From: Falsiroseomonas sp046052145
Lineage (GTDB): Bacteria; Pseudomonadota; Alphaproteobacteria; Acetobacterales; Acetobacteraceae
Length of the DNA: 64,000 bases
Reading direction: 5' to 3'
Assembly: GCA_046052145.1 (NCBI GenBank)
Contig: JBJOMW010000001.1
Coordinates: 434,001-498,000 of the forward strand
Numbering within the stretch: the stretch's first letter is position 1; each line of letters opens with the position of its first letter. This document shows positions 36,651 through 45,494 of the stretch, in pieces. The position numbers and the translations under genes are program-made. Below the pieces are notes generated by a model. That model saw only the letters and a list, made by a program, of their open reading frames with translations, was not told the origin of the DNA and ran no database searches.

Positions 36651-38321
36651 ATGCCGACCGACCTTGAGATCGCGCGCGCCGCCACCCTCCGCCCGATCGC
36701 GGCCATTGCGGAGCGCGCGGGCATCCCCGACAGCGCGCTCGAGCCCTATGGGAAGTACAAGGCCAAGCTGTCGCCGGATTTTGTCGCCGAGGCTTCGGCG
36801 CGGCCGGCGGGGAAGCTGGTGCTGGTCACCGGCATCAGCCCGACGCCGGCGGGCGAAGGCAAGACGACCACGACCATCGGCCTTGGCGATGCGCTGAACG
36901 CGCTGGGCACGCGGACGATGATCGCGCTGCGCGAGCCCTCGCTCGGCCCTTGCTTCGGCGTGAAGGGGGGCGCCACGGGCGGCGGCTACGCCCAGGTGCT
37001 GCCGATGGAGGATATCAACCTTCACTTCACCGGCGATTTCCACGCCATCACCAGCGCCAATAATCTGCTCGCGGCGATGCTCGACAACCACCTGTATTGG
37101 GGGAATGAGCTCGGCCTCGATCCGCGCCGCGTGACGTGGCGGCGCGCGATGGACATGAACGACCGCAACCTGCGCGATTGCGTCGTGGGCCTCGGCGGTG
37201 CCTCGCAGGGTGTGGTGCGGGAAGATGGCTTCGACATCACCGTCGCGTCCGAGGTGATGGCGGTCTTCTGCCTGGCGAAGGACCTGCCCGCGCTGCAGGA
37301 GCGGCTGGGCCAGATGATCGTCGGGCGCACGCGGGATGGGCGCGCGGTGACGGCGCGCGACCTGAAGGCGGATGGCGCGATGACGGTGCTGCTGAAGGAA
37401 GCCTTCTCGCCCAATCTGGTGCAGACCATCGCGGGATCGCCGGCGCTGGTGCATGGCGGGCCGTTTGCCAATATCGCGCATGGCTGCAACAGCGTCGTGG
37501 CCACCCGGCTTGGCCTTGGGCTGGCGGATGTGGTGGTGACGGAAGCGGGCTTTGGCGCTGATCTCGGCGCGGAGAAGTTCCTGGATATCAAGTGCCGCCA
37601 GGAGGGGCTGACGCCGGGTGCCGCCGTGATCGTCGCGACGGTGCGCGCGCTGAAGATGCATGGCGGCGTGGCGAAGGCCGATCTGGGCCGGGAGGATGTG
37701 GCCGCCGTGGTGCGTGGCGCGGCCAATCTGGAACGGCATGTCGAGAACTGCCAGAAGTTCGGCCTGCCGGTGGTGGTGGCGCTGAACAAGTTCACCTCCG
37801 ACACGCCGGCGGAGATTGCCGCCGTGCAGGCCGCGATGGAGCGGCTGGGGACGGAGGCGATCCTTTGCACCCATTGGGGCGATGGCGCCGCGGGTGCGAT
37901 GGAGCTTGCGCGCGCGGTGAAGGCGCGGCTCGACAGCGGGTCTTCGCGTTTCGCGCCGCTCTACCCGGAAGCGATGCCGCTGGCGGAGAAGCTGCGCACC
38001 ATCGCGCGCGAGATCTACCGCGCGGCGGATGTCGCCATCCCCGCCGCGGCGGCGCAGAAGCTGGCGCGCTGGGAACAGGAGGGCTTCGGCCACCTGCCGG
38101 TCTGCGTCGCCAAGACACAGTATTCCTTCAGCGCCGACCCGACCGCGCTGGGCGCGCCGACGGGCCATGTGCTGCCGCTGCGCGATGTGCGGCTTTCGGC
38201 CGGCGCGGGCTTCGTGGTGGCGATCTGCGGGGAGATCATGACCATGCCCGGCCTGCCGCGACGCCCGGCGGCGGAGACGATCGGCCTGGATGCGGCGGGG
38301 CAGATCGACGGGCTGTTCTGA
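36651..38321 (+). CDS. fhs: Formate-tetrahydrofolate ligase
   Basis: A 556-residue enzyme making 10-formyl-THF from formate, ATP and tetrahydrofolate; cytosolic tetramer in the family. The ATP site TGISPTPAGEGKTTTTIGL is at about 57-75, and REPSLGPCFGVKGGATGGG, NLHFTGDFHAITSANN and EAGFGADLGAEKF are highly conserved. Start ATG 36651 follows CAGGGGGACCCC. It is divergent from the TctC-like gene (160-bp gap) and is followed by a large perfect inverted repeat. It feeds one-carbon units for purine and Met-tRNA formylation or formate assimilation. Confidence 0.97.
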   Translation: MPTDLEIARAATLRPIAAIAERAGIPDSALEPYGKYKAKLSPDFVAEASARPAGKLVLVTGISPTPAGEGKTTTTIGLGDALNALGTRTMIALREPSLGPCFGVKGGATGGGYAQVLPMEDINLHFTGDFHAITSANNLLAAMLDNHLYWGNELGLDPRRVTWRRAMDMNDRNLRDCVVGLGGASQGVVREDGFDITVASEVMAVFCLAKDLPALQERLGQMIVGRTRDGRAVTARDLKADGAMTVLLKEAFSPNLVQTIAGSPALVHGGPFANIAHGCNSVVATRLGLGLADVVVTEAGFGADLGAEKFLDIKCRQEGLTPGAAVIVATVRALKMHGGVAKADLGREDVAAVVRGAANLERHVENCQKFGLPVVVALNKFTSDTPAEIAAVQAAMERLGTEAILCTHWGDGAAGAMELARAVKARLDSGSSRFAPLYPEAMPLAEKLRTIAREIYRAADVAIPAAAAQKLARWEQEGFGHLPVCVAKTQYSFSADPTALGAPTGHVLPLRDVRLSAGAGFVVAICGEIMTMPGLPRRPAAETIGLDAAGQIDGLF

Positions 38322-38344
38322 GCGCCCGCGCTCAACGCCGCCGC

Positions 38345-38390
38345 GCTAGACCATGATCGGCGCCGATAGAAGCGCCGATCATGGTCTAGC
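38345..38390. repeat. Perfect 19-bp inverted repeat after fhs
   Basis: Arms GCTAGACCATGATCGGCGC (38345-38363) and its exact complement (38372-38390) with an 8-base loop, 24 bases past the fhs stop, followed by CTATTGTTTGG. A 13-nt palindrome GCGTGATTCACGC (38404-38416) follows, and ATCACGC recurs at 38441-38447 over the stop of the facing gene. The length and perfection exceed most terminators; it may be a dispersed palindromic element that also ends fhs transcription. Confidence 0.7.
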
Positions 38391-38441
38391 CTATTGTTTG
38401 GTCGCGTGATTCACGCCTCCGACCGTTCCAGTCTTCGGCGA

Positions 38442-38711
38442 TCACGCTCTACGGTCTGGCCAGGGGGGGCGGCCCAGAAGGCGGGTCAGTTCCTCCGGCA
38501 CCGGTTCGATCAGCGTCGCGTCGTAGAGGCGGCCGAGCTCGCGGCGGAGCCAGGCGTCGAAGTCATCCTCGCGGGGCGAGACCAGGGCGGGCGCTGCCCG
38601 CCGGTGCGGCGCGGCCTCTGGCAGGAATTCCACGTTCATGGCCGCAGCAGCGCCCTGCCGGGCCGCTGGTTCCGTGCGCCGTGCCGCTCGCGGAGTCTTC
38701 GTCGCCGCCAT
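38442..38711 (-). CDS. Small NepR-like protein (possible anti-sigma factor)
   Basis: An 89-residue protein. The N-terminal half is basic and disordered; the C-terminal half FDAWLRRELGRLYDATLIEP plus VPEELTRLL resembles the NepR helix pattern (LR..YD....EPVP...LLL), in which NepR binds EcfG sigma factors and is sequestered by PhyR in the alphaproteobacterial general stress response. No phyR or ecfG gene is adjacent, so the role is uncertain and the match rests on one short motif. Start ATG 38711 has AGGA eight bases upstream; a shorter start at 38639 (65 residues) lacks one. Confidence 0.5.
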   Translation of the reverse strand: MAATKTPRAARRTEPAARQGAAAAMNVEFLPEAAPHRRAAPALVSPREDDFDAWLRRELGRLYDATLIEPVPEELTRLLGRPPWPDRRA

Positions 38712-38885
38712 GGCATTCCTGCAACGGCGTTCGCCGGATGCGGGAACGCCTTCGGCCTTCCTGCCATGCCGGCGCGACGCTGCCCACGGGGCAGCGAGGC
38801 GCCCGGCGCGGCAGGGGCGAGTTGCGCGGGCGGGCATGGCCGCGCAGATTGCGCGCCATGTGGTCCACCCTGACGAAAGCCCGGC

Positions 38886-40091
38886 ATGGCGCAGATCCCA
38901 CCTGAGGCCCTGCTGCAGGAGGGCGCGGCGCGCCATGCGCGCGGCGACCTGGATGGCGCGGCGCGGCTCTACCGCAAGGTGCTGGCGCAGCGGCCCGGCG
39001 ATGGCAATGCGCTCAATCTGCTCAGCGTGATCGCGCGGCAGCGCGGCGACCTGCCCCGCGCGTTGGAGCTATCGGCGCGCGCCGTCGCCTTGCGGCCGGA
39101 TGCGCCGGTCTTCCTGGCCAATCACGGCGCCGCGCTGGCCGAGGCCGGGCGCCTGCCAGAGGCGATCCGCGCGCTCGGCGCCTCGCTCGCGCGGCGGCCG
39201 GATGATGTGACGGTGCTGCGCAATCTGGGCCAGGCGCTGACGGCGGCGGGCGATGCGGCGGGCGCGCTGGCGCCGCTGCGCCGCGCGGTCGCGCTGCAGC
39301 CAGAGGCGTCGGCGCCTTGGCTCGCGCTGGCGCATGCGCTGCGCGAAGCCGGGCAGGAGGGCGCGGCGGAAGCGGCGCGGCGCGTGCTGGCCATTCCGGA
39401 GGTCACTGCGCCCATGGCCGCGCAGGCGCGCTTCCTGCTGGCGGCGCTCGGCGAGGATGCGGCGCCGGACCGCGCGCCGGCTTCCTATGTGAAGGAGCTG
39501 TTCGACGCCTATGCGCCGCGCTTCGACGCCGATCTGGAAGGGCGCCTTGGCTACCGCACGCCGGCCTTGCTGGTGGAGCTGCTGACCCAGGCGGGGATCG
39601 CGCCGGATGGGGCGCGCCGCGTGCTCGACCTCGGTTGCGGCACGGGGCTTTCGGGCGTTGCGCTGAAGCCTTTTGCGCGGCGCATGGCCGGGCTCGACCT
39701 CTCGCCGCGCATGCTGGCGGAGGCGGGCAAGCGCGGCCTGTATGACGTGCTGGAGGAAGCCGACCTCTTGGACTTCCTGCCCCGGCAGGCGGGGCGGTTC
39801 GAACTGGTCGCGGCGGCCGATGTGCTGAATTACCTCGGCGATCTTGGCCCCGCGCTGCGCGGCATTGCGGCCGCGCTGGTGTCGGGCGGTGTCGCGGTGT
39901 TCAGCGTGGAGGCCGGCGCGGAGGCGCCCTTCGCGCTCGGGCCCGGCCTGCGCTATCGCCACGACCCCGCCCATGTCGCCGCGCTGGCGCGTGAGGCGGG
40001 GCTCACGGAAATCGCGCGGCGCGATGCGGTGCTGCGCGAGGAGAAGGGCGTGCCCGTGGCGGGCGTGCTCTTTGCGCTACGCCGGGAGTGA
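38886..40091 (+). CDS. TPR-domain SAM-dependent methyltransferase
   Basis: A 401-residue fusion. Residues 1-190 are about five tetratricopeptide repeats (for example GAARHARGDLDGAARLYRKV, PDAPVFLANHGAALAEAGRL). The C-terminal part is a class I methyltransferase with motif I VLDLGCGTGLSGVALKPF near 248 and motif II AGLDLSPRMLAEA. The substrate is unknown; TPRs suggest a protein partner. It lies at the edge of the flagellar cluster and its last 15 bases overlap the 3' end of flhG on the other strand. A role in flagellin modification is only a guess. Confidence 0.88.
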   Translation: MAQIPPEALLQEGAARHARGDLDGAARLYRKVLAQRPGDGNALNLLSVIARQRGDLPRALELSARAVALRPDAPVFLANHGAALAEAGRLPEAIRALGASLARRPDDVTVLRNLGQALTAAGDAAGALAPLRRAVALQPEASAPWLALAHALREAGQEGAAEAARRVLAIPEVTAPMAAQARFLLAALGEDAAPDRAPASYVKELFDAYAPRFDADLEGRLGYRTPALLVELLTQAGIAPDGARRVLDLGCGTGLSGVALKPFARRMAGLDLSPRMLAEAGKRGLYDVLEEADLLDFLPRQAGRFELVAAADVLNYLGDLGPALRGIAAALVSGGVAVFSVEAGAEAPFALGPGLRYRHDPAHVAALAREAGLTEIARRDAVLREEKGVPVAGVLFALRRE

Positions 40092-40814
40092 GCTCGCCAG
40101 CGCGATGACATCGCGCGCTGCTGGGCTTGTCGGGTGGCGGGTCAGCAGCGGCACCTGCGCGCGGATCGCCTCGGCCACCTTGGCATCGCGGCGCACCGCG
40201 CCGGCGCAGTCCAGCCCGCGCCCGAGAAAGCGCAGCGACGCGGCTTCCAGCGCCGCATGTACGCGCATCCCGGCCATCTGGTTGGAGGTCATGTTGACGA
40301 CCAGCTGCGCGGCGCGCCCCGGCGCATCGCGCGCCAGCAGCTTCACCACGGCATAGGCATCGGTCAGGCTCGTCGGCTCCTCGGTGGCGACCACGAGCGG
40401 CACATCGGCGTTGGCAAGCAGCCGGCGTTGCGCCGCGCCGATGCCGGCGCCGATATCCACCACCACCTCCTCGAAGCTGTCGGCCAGCCGGCGCGGCAGC
40501 GCCAGCGCCGCATCGAGCGCCGCACCGTCGAGGCTGGCGAGTGCGGCGGCCCCCGAGCGGCCCGGCAGAAGCGCGAAGCCGGCGGCATGCGGGATCAACG
40601 CGGCCTCTGCCGCGACGCGCCCGCTGAGGACCGCGCCGAGGTCGAGCCCGGGTGCGATGCCGAGCTGCACATCGGCATTGGCCAGGCCGAGATCCGCATC
40701 CAGCAGCACCACCCGCCGCCCGCGCTGCGCCAGCGCATGCGCCAGCGTGATCGCCAGCCAGGTCTTGCCGACGCCACCCTTGCCCGAGGCCACCGCGATC
40801 ACTCGCCCGCTCAC
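40077..40814 (-). CDS. flhG: MinD/ParA-like ATPase, probable FlhG
   Basis: A 245-residue deviant-Walker-A ATPase. SGKGGVGKTWLAITLAHAL (about 10-28) and VVLLDADLGLANADVQLGI match FlhG/FleN, which limits flagellar number and placement by acting with FlhF. It is the last gene of the flagellar operon, directly after flhF with an ATGA overlap, which makes FlhG more likely than a chromosomal ParA. A C-terminal amphipathic membrane-binding helix is not obvious. It converges with the TPR-methyltransferase gene. Confidence 0.88.
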   Translation of the reverse strand: MSGRVIAVASGKGGVGKTWLAITLAHALAQRGRRVVLLDADLGLANADVQLGIAPGLDLGAVLSGRVAAEAALIPHAAGFALLPGRSGAAALASLDGAALDAALALPRRLADSFEEVVVDIGAGIGAAQRRLLANADVPLVVATEEPTSLTDAYAVVKLLARDAPGRAAQLVVNMTSNQMAGMRVHAALEAASLRFLGRGLDCAGAVRRDAKVAEAIRAQVPLLTRHPTSPAARDVIALASSLPA

Positions 40815-41695
40815 GCGCTACCCTCCGCCATGCGCTGCGCCAGCCACTCCGCGTCCAGCCGTGTCAGACCCGTGGCCACATCCTGTCCCGTGCCCGCTTC
40901 CGTCAGCGCGAGATCCGCCGCCGCCGCCGCCGCCAGCACGCCGCCCAGCCGCCGCGTTGCATCGAGCCGCGTCGGCAGCAGGTGACGGCAGCCGAGCAGG
41001 TGGAAGGCGCGCGCGGTTTCCGCCGCTTCTTCGGCATCGAGGCCGGCGGGCAGCACCAGCACCGCCGCGCCGCGCACCGCATCGGCCAGCGCGGCGTGGC
41101 GGCGCGCGGCGGCGGCGTCGAAGGGATCGCAGCCGGGCATGTCCACCAGCGCAGGCTGCCCTGGCGCGCGGCGCGCGAGCGCCTTGGCGAGCGAAGCTGG
41201 CGTGTTCGCCACGGCGAGCGAGAGGTCCAGCACGCGCGCGAAGGCGGCGAGCTGTTCCGCGGCACCTGCGCGCCGGCCATCGGCCGTCACCAGCAGCGGC
41301 GGCGTGCCCGCCAGAACCAGGCGCGTCGCGAGCTTGGCGGCCGAGAGCGTCTTGCCCGCGCCCGGCGGGCCGGCCAGCAGCAGCGGCCCAGGGTCGAGCG
41401 GCAGCCGCGCGAAGCGGAATTCCTGCGCCAGCGCCGTGCGCAGCGGCGCGCCGGCCAGGCGCTGGGCCAGCGCGGGCGGCATGTTGTGCCGCCGCAGCTC
41501 CGGCGGCAGCGCCGTGGGTGTGGCCGCATCCGGCGCGATCACCAGCGGCTCGTCCTCTGTCTCCTGCGCGGCGGTGAGCTCGACGCCGCCGGCGACGCGG
41601 CGCGTGGAGAGGATCACCGCATCCTCGCCGAGTTCGGCGCGCAGCATCGCCATGGCTTCGGCCATGCGCGGGGCGCGGATGGTGCGGAGCCTCAT
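40811..41695 (-). CDS. flhF: Flagellar SRP-type GTPase FlhF-like
   Basis: A 294-residue protein, shorter than typical FlhF (350-450) because the basic linker is reduced. The opening MRLRTIRAPRMAEAMAMLRA then ELGEDAVILSTRRV is the FlhF N-domain signature. The G domain has G1 LLAGPPGAGKTLSAAKLA, the substrate loop VTADGRRAGAAEQLAAFA, G3 reduced to VDMPGCDP and G4 TRLDATRRLG instead of TKLD, so nucleotide binding may be altered. FlhF directs polar flagellar assembly. Overlaps flhA and flhG by four bases each. Confidence 0.9.
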   Translation of the reverse strand: MRLRTIRAPRMAEAMAMLRAELGEDAVILSTRRVAGGVELTAAQETEDEPLVIAPDAATPTALPPELRRHNMPPALAQRLAGAPLRTALAQEFRFARLPLDPGPLLLAGPPGAGKTLSAAKLATRLVLAGTPPLLVTADGRRAGAAEQLAAFARVLDLSLAVANTPASLAKALARRAPGQPALVDMPGCDPFDAAAARRHAALADAVRGAAVLVLPAGLDAEEAAETARAFHLLGCRHLLPTRLDATRRLGGVLAAAAAADLALTEAGTGQDVATGLTRLDAEWLAQRMAEGSA

Positions 41696-43770
41696 CCCGG
41701 CATGGCTCCGCCGAGCGTACCAATGGTCCGGATGCGCGCGCGGGCGTGGATCTCGGCATGTGCCAGCACGGTGGTCTGCGGCCTAAAGCGCTCCACCACG
41801 GCGCGCACATGCGCGCGGATGCCGCCCGAGCAGACCAGCACCGCCGGCTCACCCGCCGTGCTGGCGGCATCGAAGGCCTCGCGCAGCGCGGTCATGAAGG
41901 CGGCGAGGCGCGAGGGCGCCATGGCCAGCTGCTTCTCCTCGCCCGGGCCGGACAGCGCCTCCGCGAAGTCGCGTTCCCATTCGGGGGAGAGCGCGATGAT
42001 CGGGATGATGCCCTGCGGGCCGCGCGCCGCGTCGCTGATCTGCCGCGCAAGGCGCACGCGCACGGCGGCGACAAGGCCGCCGAGGCTCCGCGTGCCGGCC
42101 GCCGCCGCTTCCTGGATGCCTTCCAGGATGGTCGGCAAATCGCGGATGGAAACGCGTTCGGCCAGCAGCGCCTGCAGCACGCGCTGGATGGTGCCCATAC
42201 TGGCCTGCGCCGGCACGAGGTCCGACAGCAGGCGCTTATGCTCGGCCGGCAATTCATCGAGCAGCTTCTGCGTCTCCGCGAAGGAGAGCAGGTCGGGCAT
42301 GGCGTCGCGCACGATCTCGGTCAGGTGGGTGGCGAGCACGCCGGCGGAATCCACCACCGTGCAGCCCATGGCGAGTGCGTCCTCACGCAGTGCTTCCTCG
42401 ATCCAGGCAGCAGGCAGGCCGAAGGAGGGTTCCTGCACGCGTTCGCCCGGCAGCGGCGGTGGGTTGCCGGAAGGGTCGATCGCCAATTGCAGCGGCGGCT
42501 TCAGCACGCCGCGGCCGGCCTCGATCTCCTTCACGCGCACCACATAGGTGTCGGGCGGGAGTTGCAGATTGTCCTGGATGCGGACCGACGGCAGGACGAA
42601 GCCGAGCTCCTGCGCCGTGGTCCGACGCAGCGCGCGGATCTGCTCCGACAGGCGCGGCGCGTCGCCAGCCGCGAGGCTGAGCAGGCCGTAGCCGAGTTCG
42701 AGCCGCAGCAGATCCATCCGCAGCGCTTCGGCGGGTGGCGGCTCGGTGGGCGCGGGTGGGGGTTCGGCGGCGATGGCTTCCTGCGCGCGTTGTGCCGCCC
42801 ATTGGCTGCGCGCGAGCCAGCCTGCGCCGCCCGCCAGCGCGAGGAAAGGCAGCGCGGGCATGCCAGGCAGCAGCGCCATGAAGGCGGAGGCGCCGGCCGC
42901 GAGCGCGAGCGGCTTCGGCCCGCCGAGCTGCAGCGCGAGCGCCTTGTCCGCGCGGCCCTCGACGCCGCCCTTGGTCACGACGATGCCGGCGGCAACCGAG
43001 ACGAGCAGTGCCGGGATCTGCCCCACCAGCCCGTCGCCGACCGTGAGGACGGAGAAGGTGGAGACCGCCTCACCGAACGGCATGCCGTGGCGTGCGACGC
43101 CGATGGCGATGCCGGCGATCAGGTTGATGGCGGTGGTGATGAGGCCGGCGATGGCATCGCCGCGGACGAATTTCGCGGCGCCATCCATCGCGCCGTAGAA
43201 AGCGCTTTCCTCCTCCAACTCCTTGCGGCGGCGCTTGGCTTCCGATTCGGTCAGGATGCCGGCCGAGAGGTCGGAATCGATCGCCATCTGCTTGCCGGGC
43301 ATCGCATCCAGGCTGAAGCGCGCGGCGACTTCGGCGATGCGGCCCGAGCCCTTGGTGACGACGACGAAATTCACCACCAGCAGGATCGCGAAGACGATCA
43401 GCCCGACCAGCACATCGCCGGCCATCAGGAAGTTGCCGAAGGCGGAGATCACCGCGCCCGCCGCATCCGGCCCTTCATGGCCGGAGGTGAGGATGGTGCG
43501 CGTGGTTGCGACATTCAGCGCCAGCCTGAGCAGCGTGGTGAGCAGCAGCACGGTGGGGAAGGCGGTGAAGTCGAGCGGCCGCTGCATGAACAGCGCCACC
43601 ATCAGCACCAGCACGGAGGAGGTGAAGGACAGCGCCAACCCCACATCCAAAAGCCAGGGCGGCAGCGGCACAACCAGCACCGCGACCAGCAGCACGACGC
43701 CGAGCCCGAGCGCGACGTCGCCAGACGGCTTCGCACGCCCGACCCAATGCGGCAGCACCAGCGTCTTCAT
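41692..43770 (-). CDS. flhA: Flagellar export protein FlhA
   Basis: A 692-residue core component of the flagellar type III secretion gate. Eight hydrophobic segments lie in the first 330 residues; the conserved FHIPEP region RIAEVAARFSLDAMPGKQMA and AIDSDLSAG lies between TM4 and TM5. The C-terminal cytoplasmic domain, which binds chaperones and forms a nonamer ring, is about 350 residues. Length is normal. It follows flbD by three bases and overlaps flhF by four. Partners flhB, fliP, fliQ and fliR are outside the window. Confidence 0.97.
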   Translation of the reverse strand: MKTLVLPHWVGRAKPSGDVALGLGVVLLVAVLVVPLPPWLLDVGLALSFTSSVLVLMVALFMQRPLDFTAFPTVLLLTTLLRLALNVATTRTILTSGHEGPDAAGAVISAFGNFLMAGDVLVGLIVFAILLVVNFVVVTKGSGRIAEVAARFSLDAMPGKQMAIDSDLSAGILTESEAKRRRKELEEESAFYGAMDGAAKFVRGDAIAGLITTAINLIAGIAIGVARHGMPFGEAVSTFSVLTVGDGLVGQIPALLVSVAAGIVVTKGGVEGRADKALALQLGGPKPLALAAGASAFMALLPGMPALPFLALAGGAGWLARSQWAAQRAQEAIAAEPPPAPTEPPPAEALRMDLLRLELGYGLLSLAAGDAPRLSEQIRALRRTTAQELGFVLPSVRIQDNLQLPPDTYVVRVKEIEAGRGVLKPPLQLAIDPSGNPPPLPGERVQEPSFGLPAAWIEEALREDALAMGCTVVDSAGVLATHLTEIVRDAMPDLLSFAETQKLLDELPAEHKRLLSDLVPAQASMGTIQRVLQALLAERVSIRDLPTILEGIQEAAAAGTRSLGGLVAAVRVRLARQISDAARGPQGIIPIIALSPEWERDFAEALSGPGEEKQLAMAPSRLAAFMTALREAFDAASTAGEPAVLVCSGGIRAHVRAVVERFRPQTTVLAHAEIHARARIRTIGTLGGAMPG

Positions 43771-43773
43771 GCC

Positions 43774-45168
43774 TCAGGCCATGCCCGGCAGGCTGATCGG
43801 CGCCTGGCCTGGTGCGGGCGGCACGGGCAACCCCGCAGCGCGGTACTCCTGCAGCTTGTTGCGCAGCGTACGGATCGAAATGCCGAGGATTTCTGCCGCG
43901 CGCGTGCGGTTGCCGAGGCAGTGGGATAGGGTTTCGAGGATCAGCTCCCGCTCCACCTCCTCGACCTTGCGGCCGACCAGCGCGGTGACGCGGCCCGCCT
44001 GGGAAGGTGCAGGCGCGGGCGTGGCGGCGGGCGTCGCGGCTTGCGGCGCTTCGACGGCGGGGCGCGGCGGGATCAGCTCGATCGCGGCGGGACCGATCTC
44101 GGCGCCTTCGGCCAGCAGCACGGCGCGGTGCAGGCAGTTCTCCAGCTCCCGCACATTGCCGTGCCAGGGATGCGCGAGCAGCGCCGCGGCGGCCGGCGCC
44201 GAGATGGCGCGCGCCGGCAATCCGTTGGCCTGCGCATAGCGCGCGGCGAAATGATCCGCCAGCGGAAGGATGTCGGCGGGGCGCGCGCGCAAGGGCGGGA
44301 TGTGCAGCGCCAGGACGTTCAGGCGGAAGAACAGATCTTCGCGGAAGCGGCCCTTCGCCACATCGGCCGCGAGATCCCGATGCGTTGCGGCCAGCAGGCG
44401 TACATCCACCTTCACCGGCGCGGTGCCGCCCAGGCGGTCTACCTCCTTCTCCTGGATGACGCGCAGCAGCTTGGCCTGCAGGCGCGGGTCCATCTCGCCG
44501 ATTTCGTCCAGCAGCAGCGTGCCGCCATCGGCCTGCTCGAACTTGCCCTTGCGCGCGGCGATCGCGCCGCTGAAGGCGCCCTTCTCATGGCCGAACAGCT
44601 CCGATTCCAGCAGCGTCTCGGGCAGGGCGGCGCAGTTCAGCGCGACGAAGGGCCCGCGCGCGCGGCGGCTTTCGGCGTGGATGTGGCGCGCCAGCACTTC
44701 CTTGCCGGTGCCGCTTTCGCCAGTGATCAGCAGGCTGGCATCGGCCTTGGCCAGTTGCCCGGCGCGCGCCAGCAGCAGCGCCATGGCCGGGTCGCGCGCA
44801 ACGGGGCCTTCCGCGGCGGGTTCGGCGCCGGCGGCTTCCAGCATCGCGATGATCAGGTCGGCATCGGGCGGCAGCGGCAGGAAGTCGCGCGCGCCGGCTT
44901 CGATCGCACGCACCGCGGCCTCCGCATCCTCGGCGCGGCCGCAGCAGACGATGGGGCAGGCGATGCGCTCTGCGGCCAGCGCCTGTACCAGCCACGCGAC
45001 GTCGTGGCGCAAATCCACCAGCGCAAGGTCGGCACCTTCCGCCCGCAGCCGGGCGAGGCCAGCGGCCACACCTTCGGCATGGGCGAGCCTTGCGCCGCGC
45101 GCGATGGCAACCCGCGCCGCCGTGCCCAGCTCGCCGTCGAGCGCCCCGATGATGAGCAGCCGCGCCAT
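43774..45168 (-). CDS. flbD: Sigma-54-dependent flagellar regulator FlbD
   Basis: A 464-residue NtrC-family activator. Residues 1-120 are a degenerate receiver (a possible acceptor Asp in LALVDLRHD). The AAA+ domain has Walker A ITGESGTGKEVLARHIH, the sigma-54 contact loop ELFGHEKGAFSGAIAARKG (GAFSGA in place of GAFTGA) and Walker B GGTLLLDEIGEMD. A Fis-type HTH lies near the C-terminus (NRTRAAEILGISIRTLRNKL). In Caulobacter FlbD activates class III/IV flagellar promoters; here it sits inside the operon that has a sigma-54 promoter, suggesting feedback. Confidence 0.93.
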   Translation of the reverse strand: MARLLIIGALDGELGTAARVAIARGARLAHAEGVAAGLARLRAEGADLALVDLRHDVAWLVQALAAERIACPIVCCGRAEDAEAAVRAIEAGARDFLPLPPDADLIIAMLEAAGAEPAAEGPVARDPAMALLLARAGQLAKADASLLITGESGTGKEVLARHIHAESRRARGPFVALNCAALPETLLESELFGHEKGAFSGAIAARKGKFEQADGGTLLLDEIGEMDPRLQAKLLRVIQEKEVDRLGGTAPVKVDVRLLAATHRDLAADVAKGRFREDLFFRLNVLALHIPPLRARPADILPLADHFAARYAQANGLPARAISAPAAAALLAHPWHGNVRELENCLHRAVLLAEGAEIGPAAIELIPPRPAVEAPQAATPAATPAPAPSQAGRVTALVGRKVEEVERELILETLSHCLGNRTRAAEILGISIRTLRNKLQEYRAAGLPVPPAPGQAPISLPGMA

Positions 45169-45170
45169 GT

Positions 45171-45494
45171 TCAGGCCGCGCCGCGATCGGCCTTGACGAT
45201 TTCCGTCATCGTCACGCCCAGCCGGTTATCGTCCACCATCACCACCTCGCCGCGCGCGACCAGGCGGTTGTTGACGTAGATATCCACCGCCTCTCCCAGC
45301 TTGCGGTCGAGCTCCACCACGGCGCCGCGGCCGAGCTTCAGCAGCTGCGAGACCTGCATCGTCGCGCGGCCGAGCACGGCGCTGACCTGCACGGGGATGT
45401 CATAGACCGCATCCAGATCGCGCGGGCCGCTGGCCGAGGGATCGGCCTGCGCCTCCGTCACCGGCACCGGCTCGAAGCCGTCCTCGGTCGTCAT
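45171..45494 (-). CDS. fliN: Flagellar motor switch protein FliN
   Basis: A 107-residue C-ring protein with the SpoA/FliN domain over residues 25-100: DIPVQVSAVLGRATMQVSQL, GRGAVVELDRKLGEAVDIYV and RGEVVMVDDNRLGVTMTEIV. The N-terminal 24 residues are acidic and variable. FliN with FliM and FliG forms the switch that responds to CheY-P and recruits FliH-FliI. The stop overlaps nothing but lies two bases before flbD, and the start overlaps the fliH stop by four bases. fliM is not in this window. Confidence 0.96.
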   Translation of the reverse strand: MTTEDGFEPVPVTEAQADPSASGPRDLDAVYDIPVQVSAVLGRATMQVSQLLKLGRGAVVELDRKLGEAVDIYVNNRLVARGEVVMVDDNRLGVTMTEIVKADRGAA

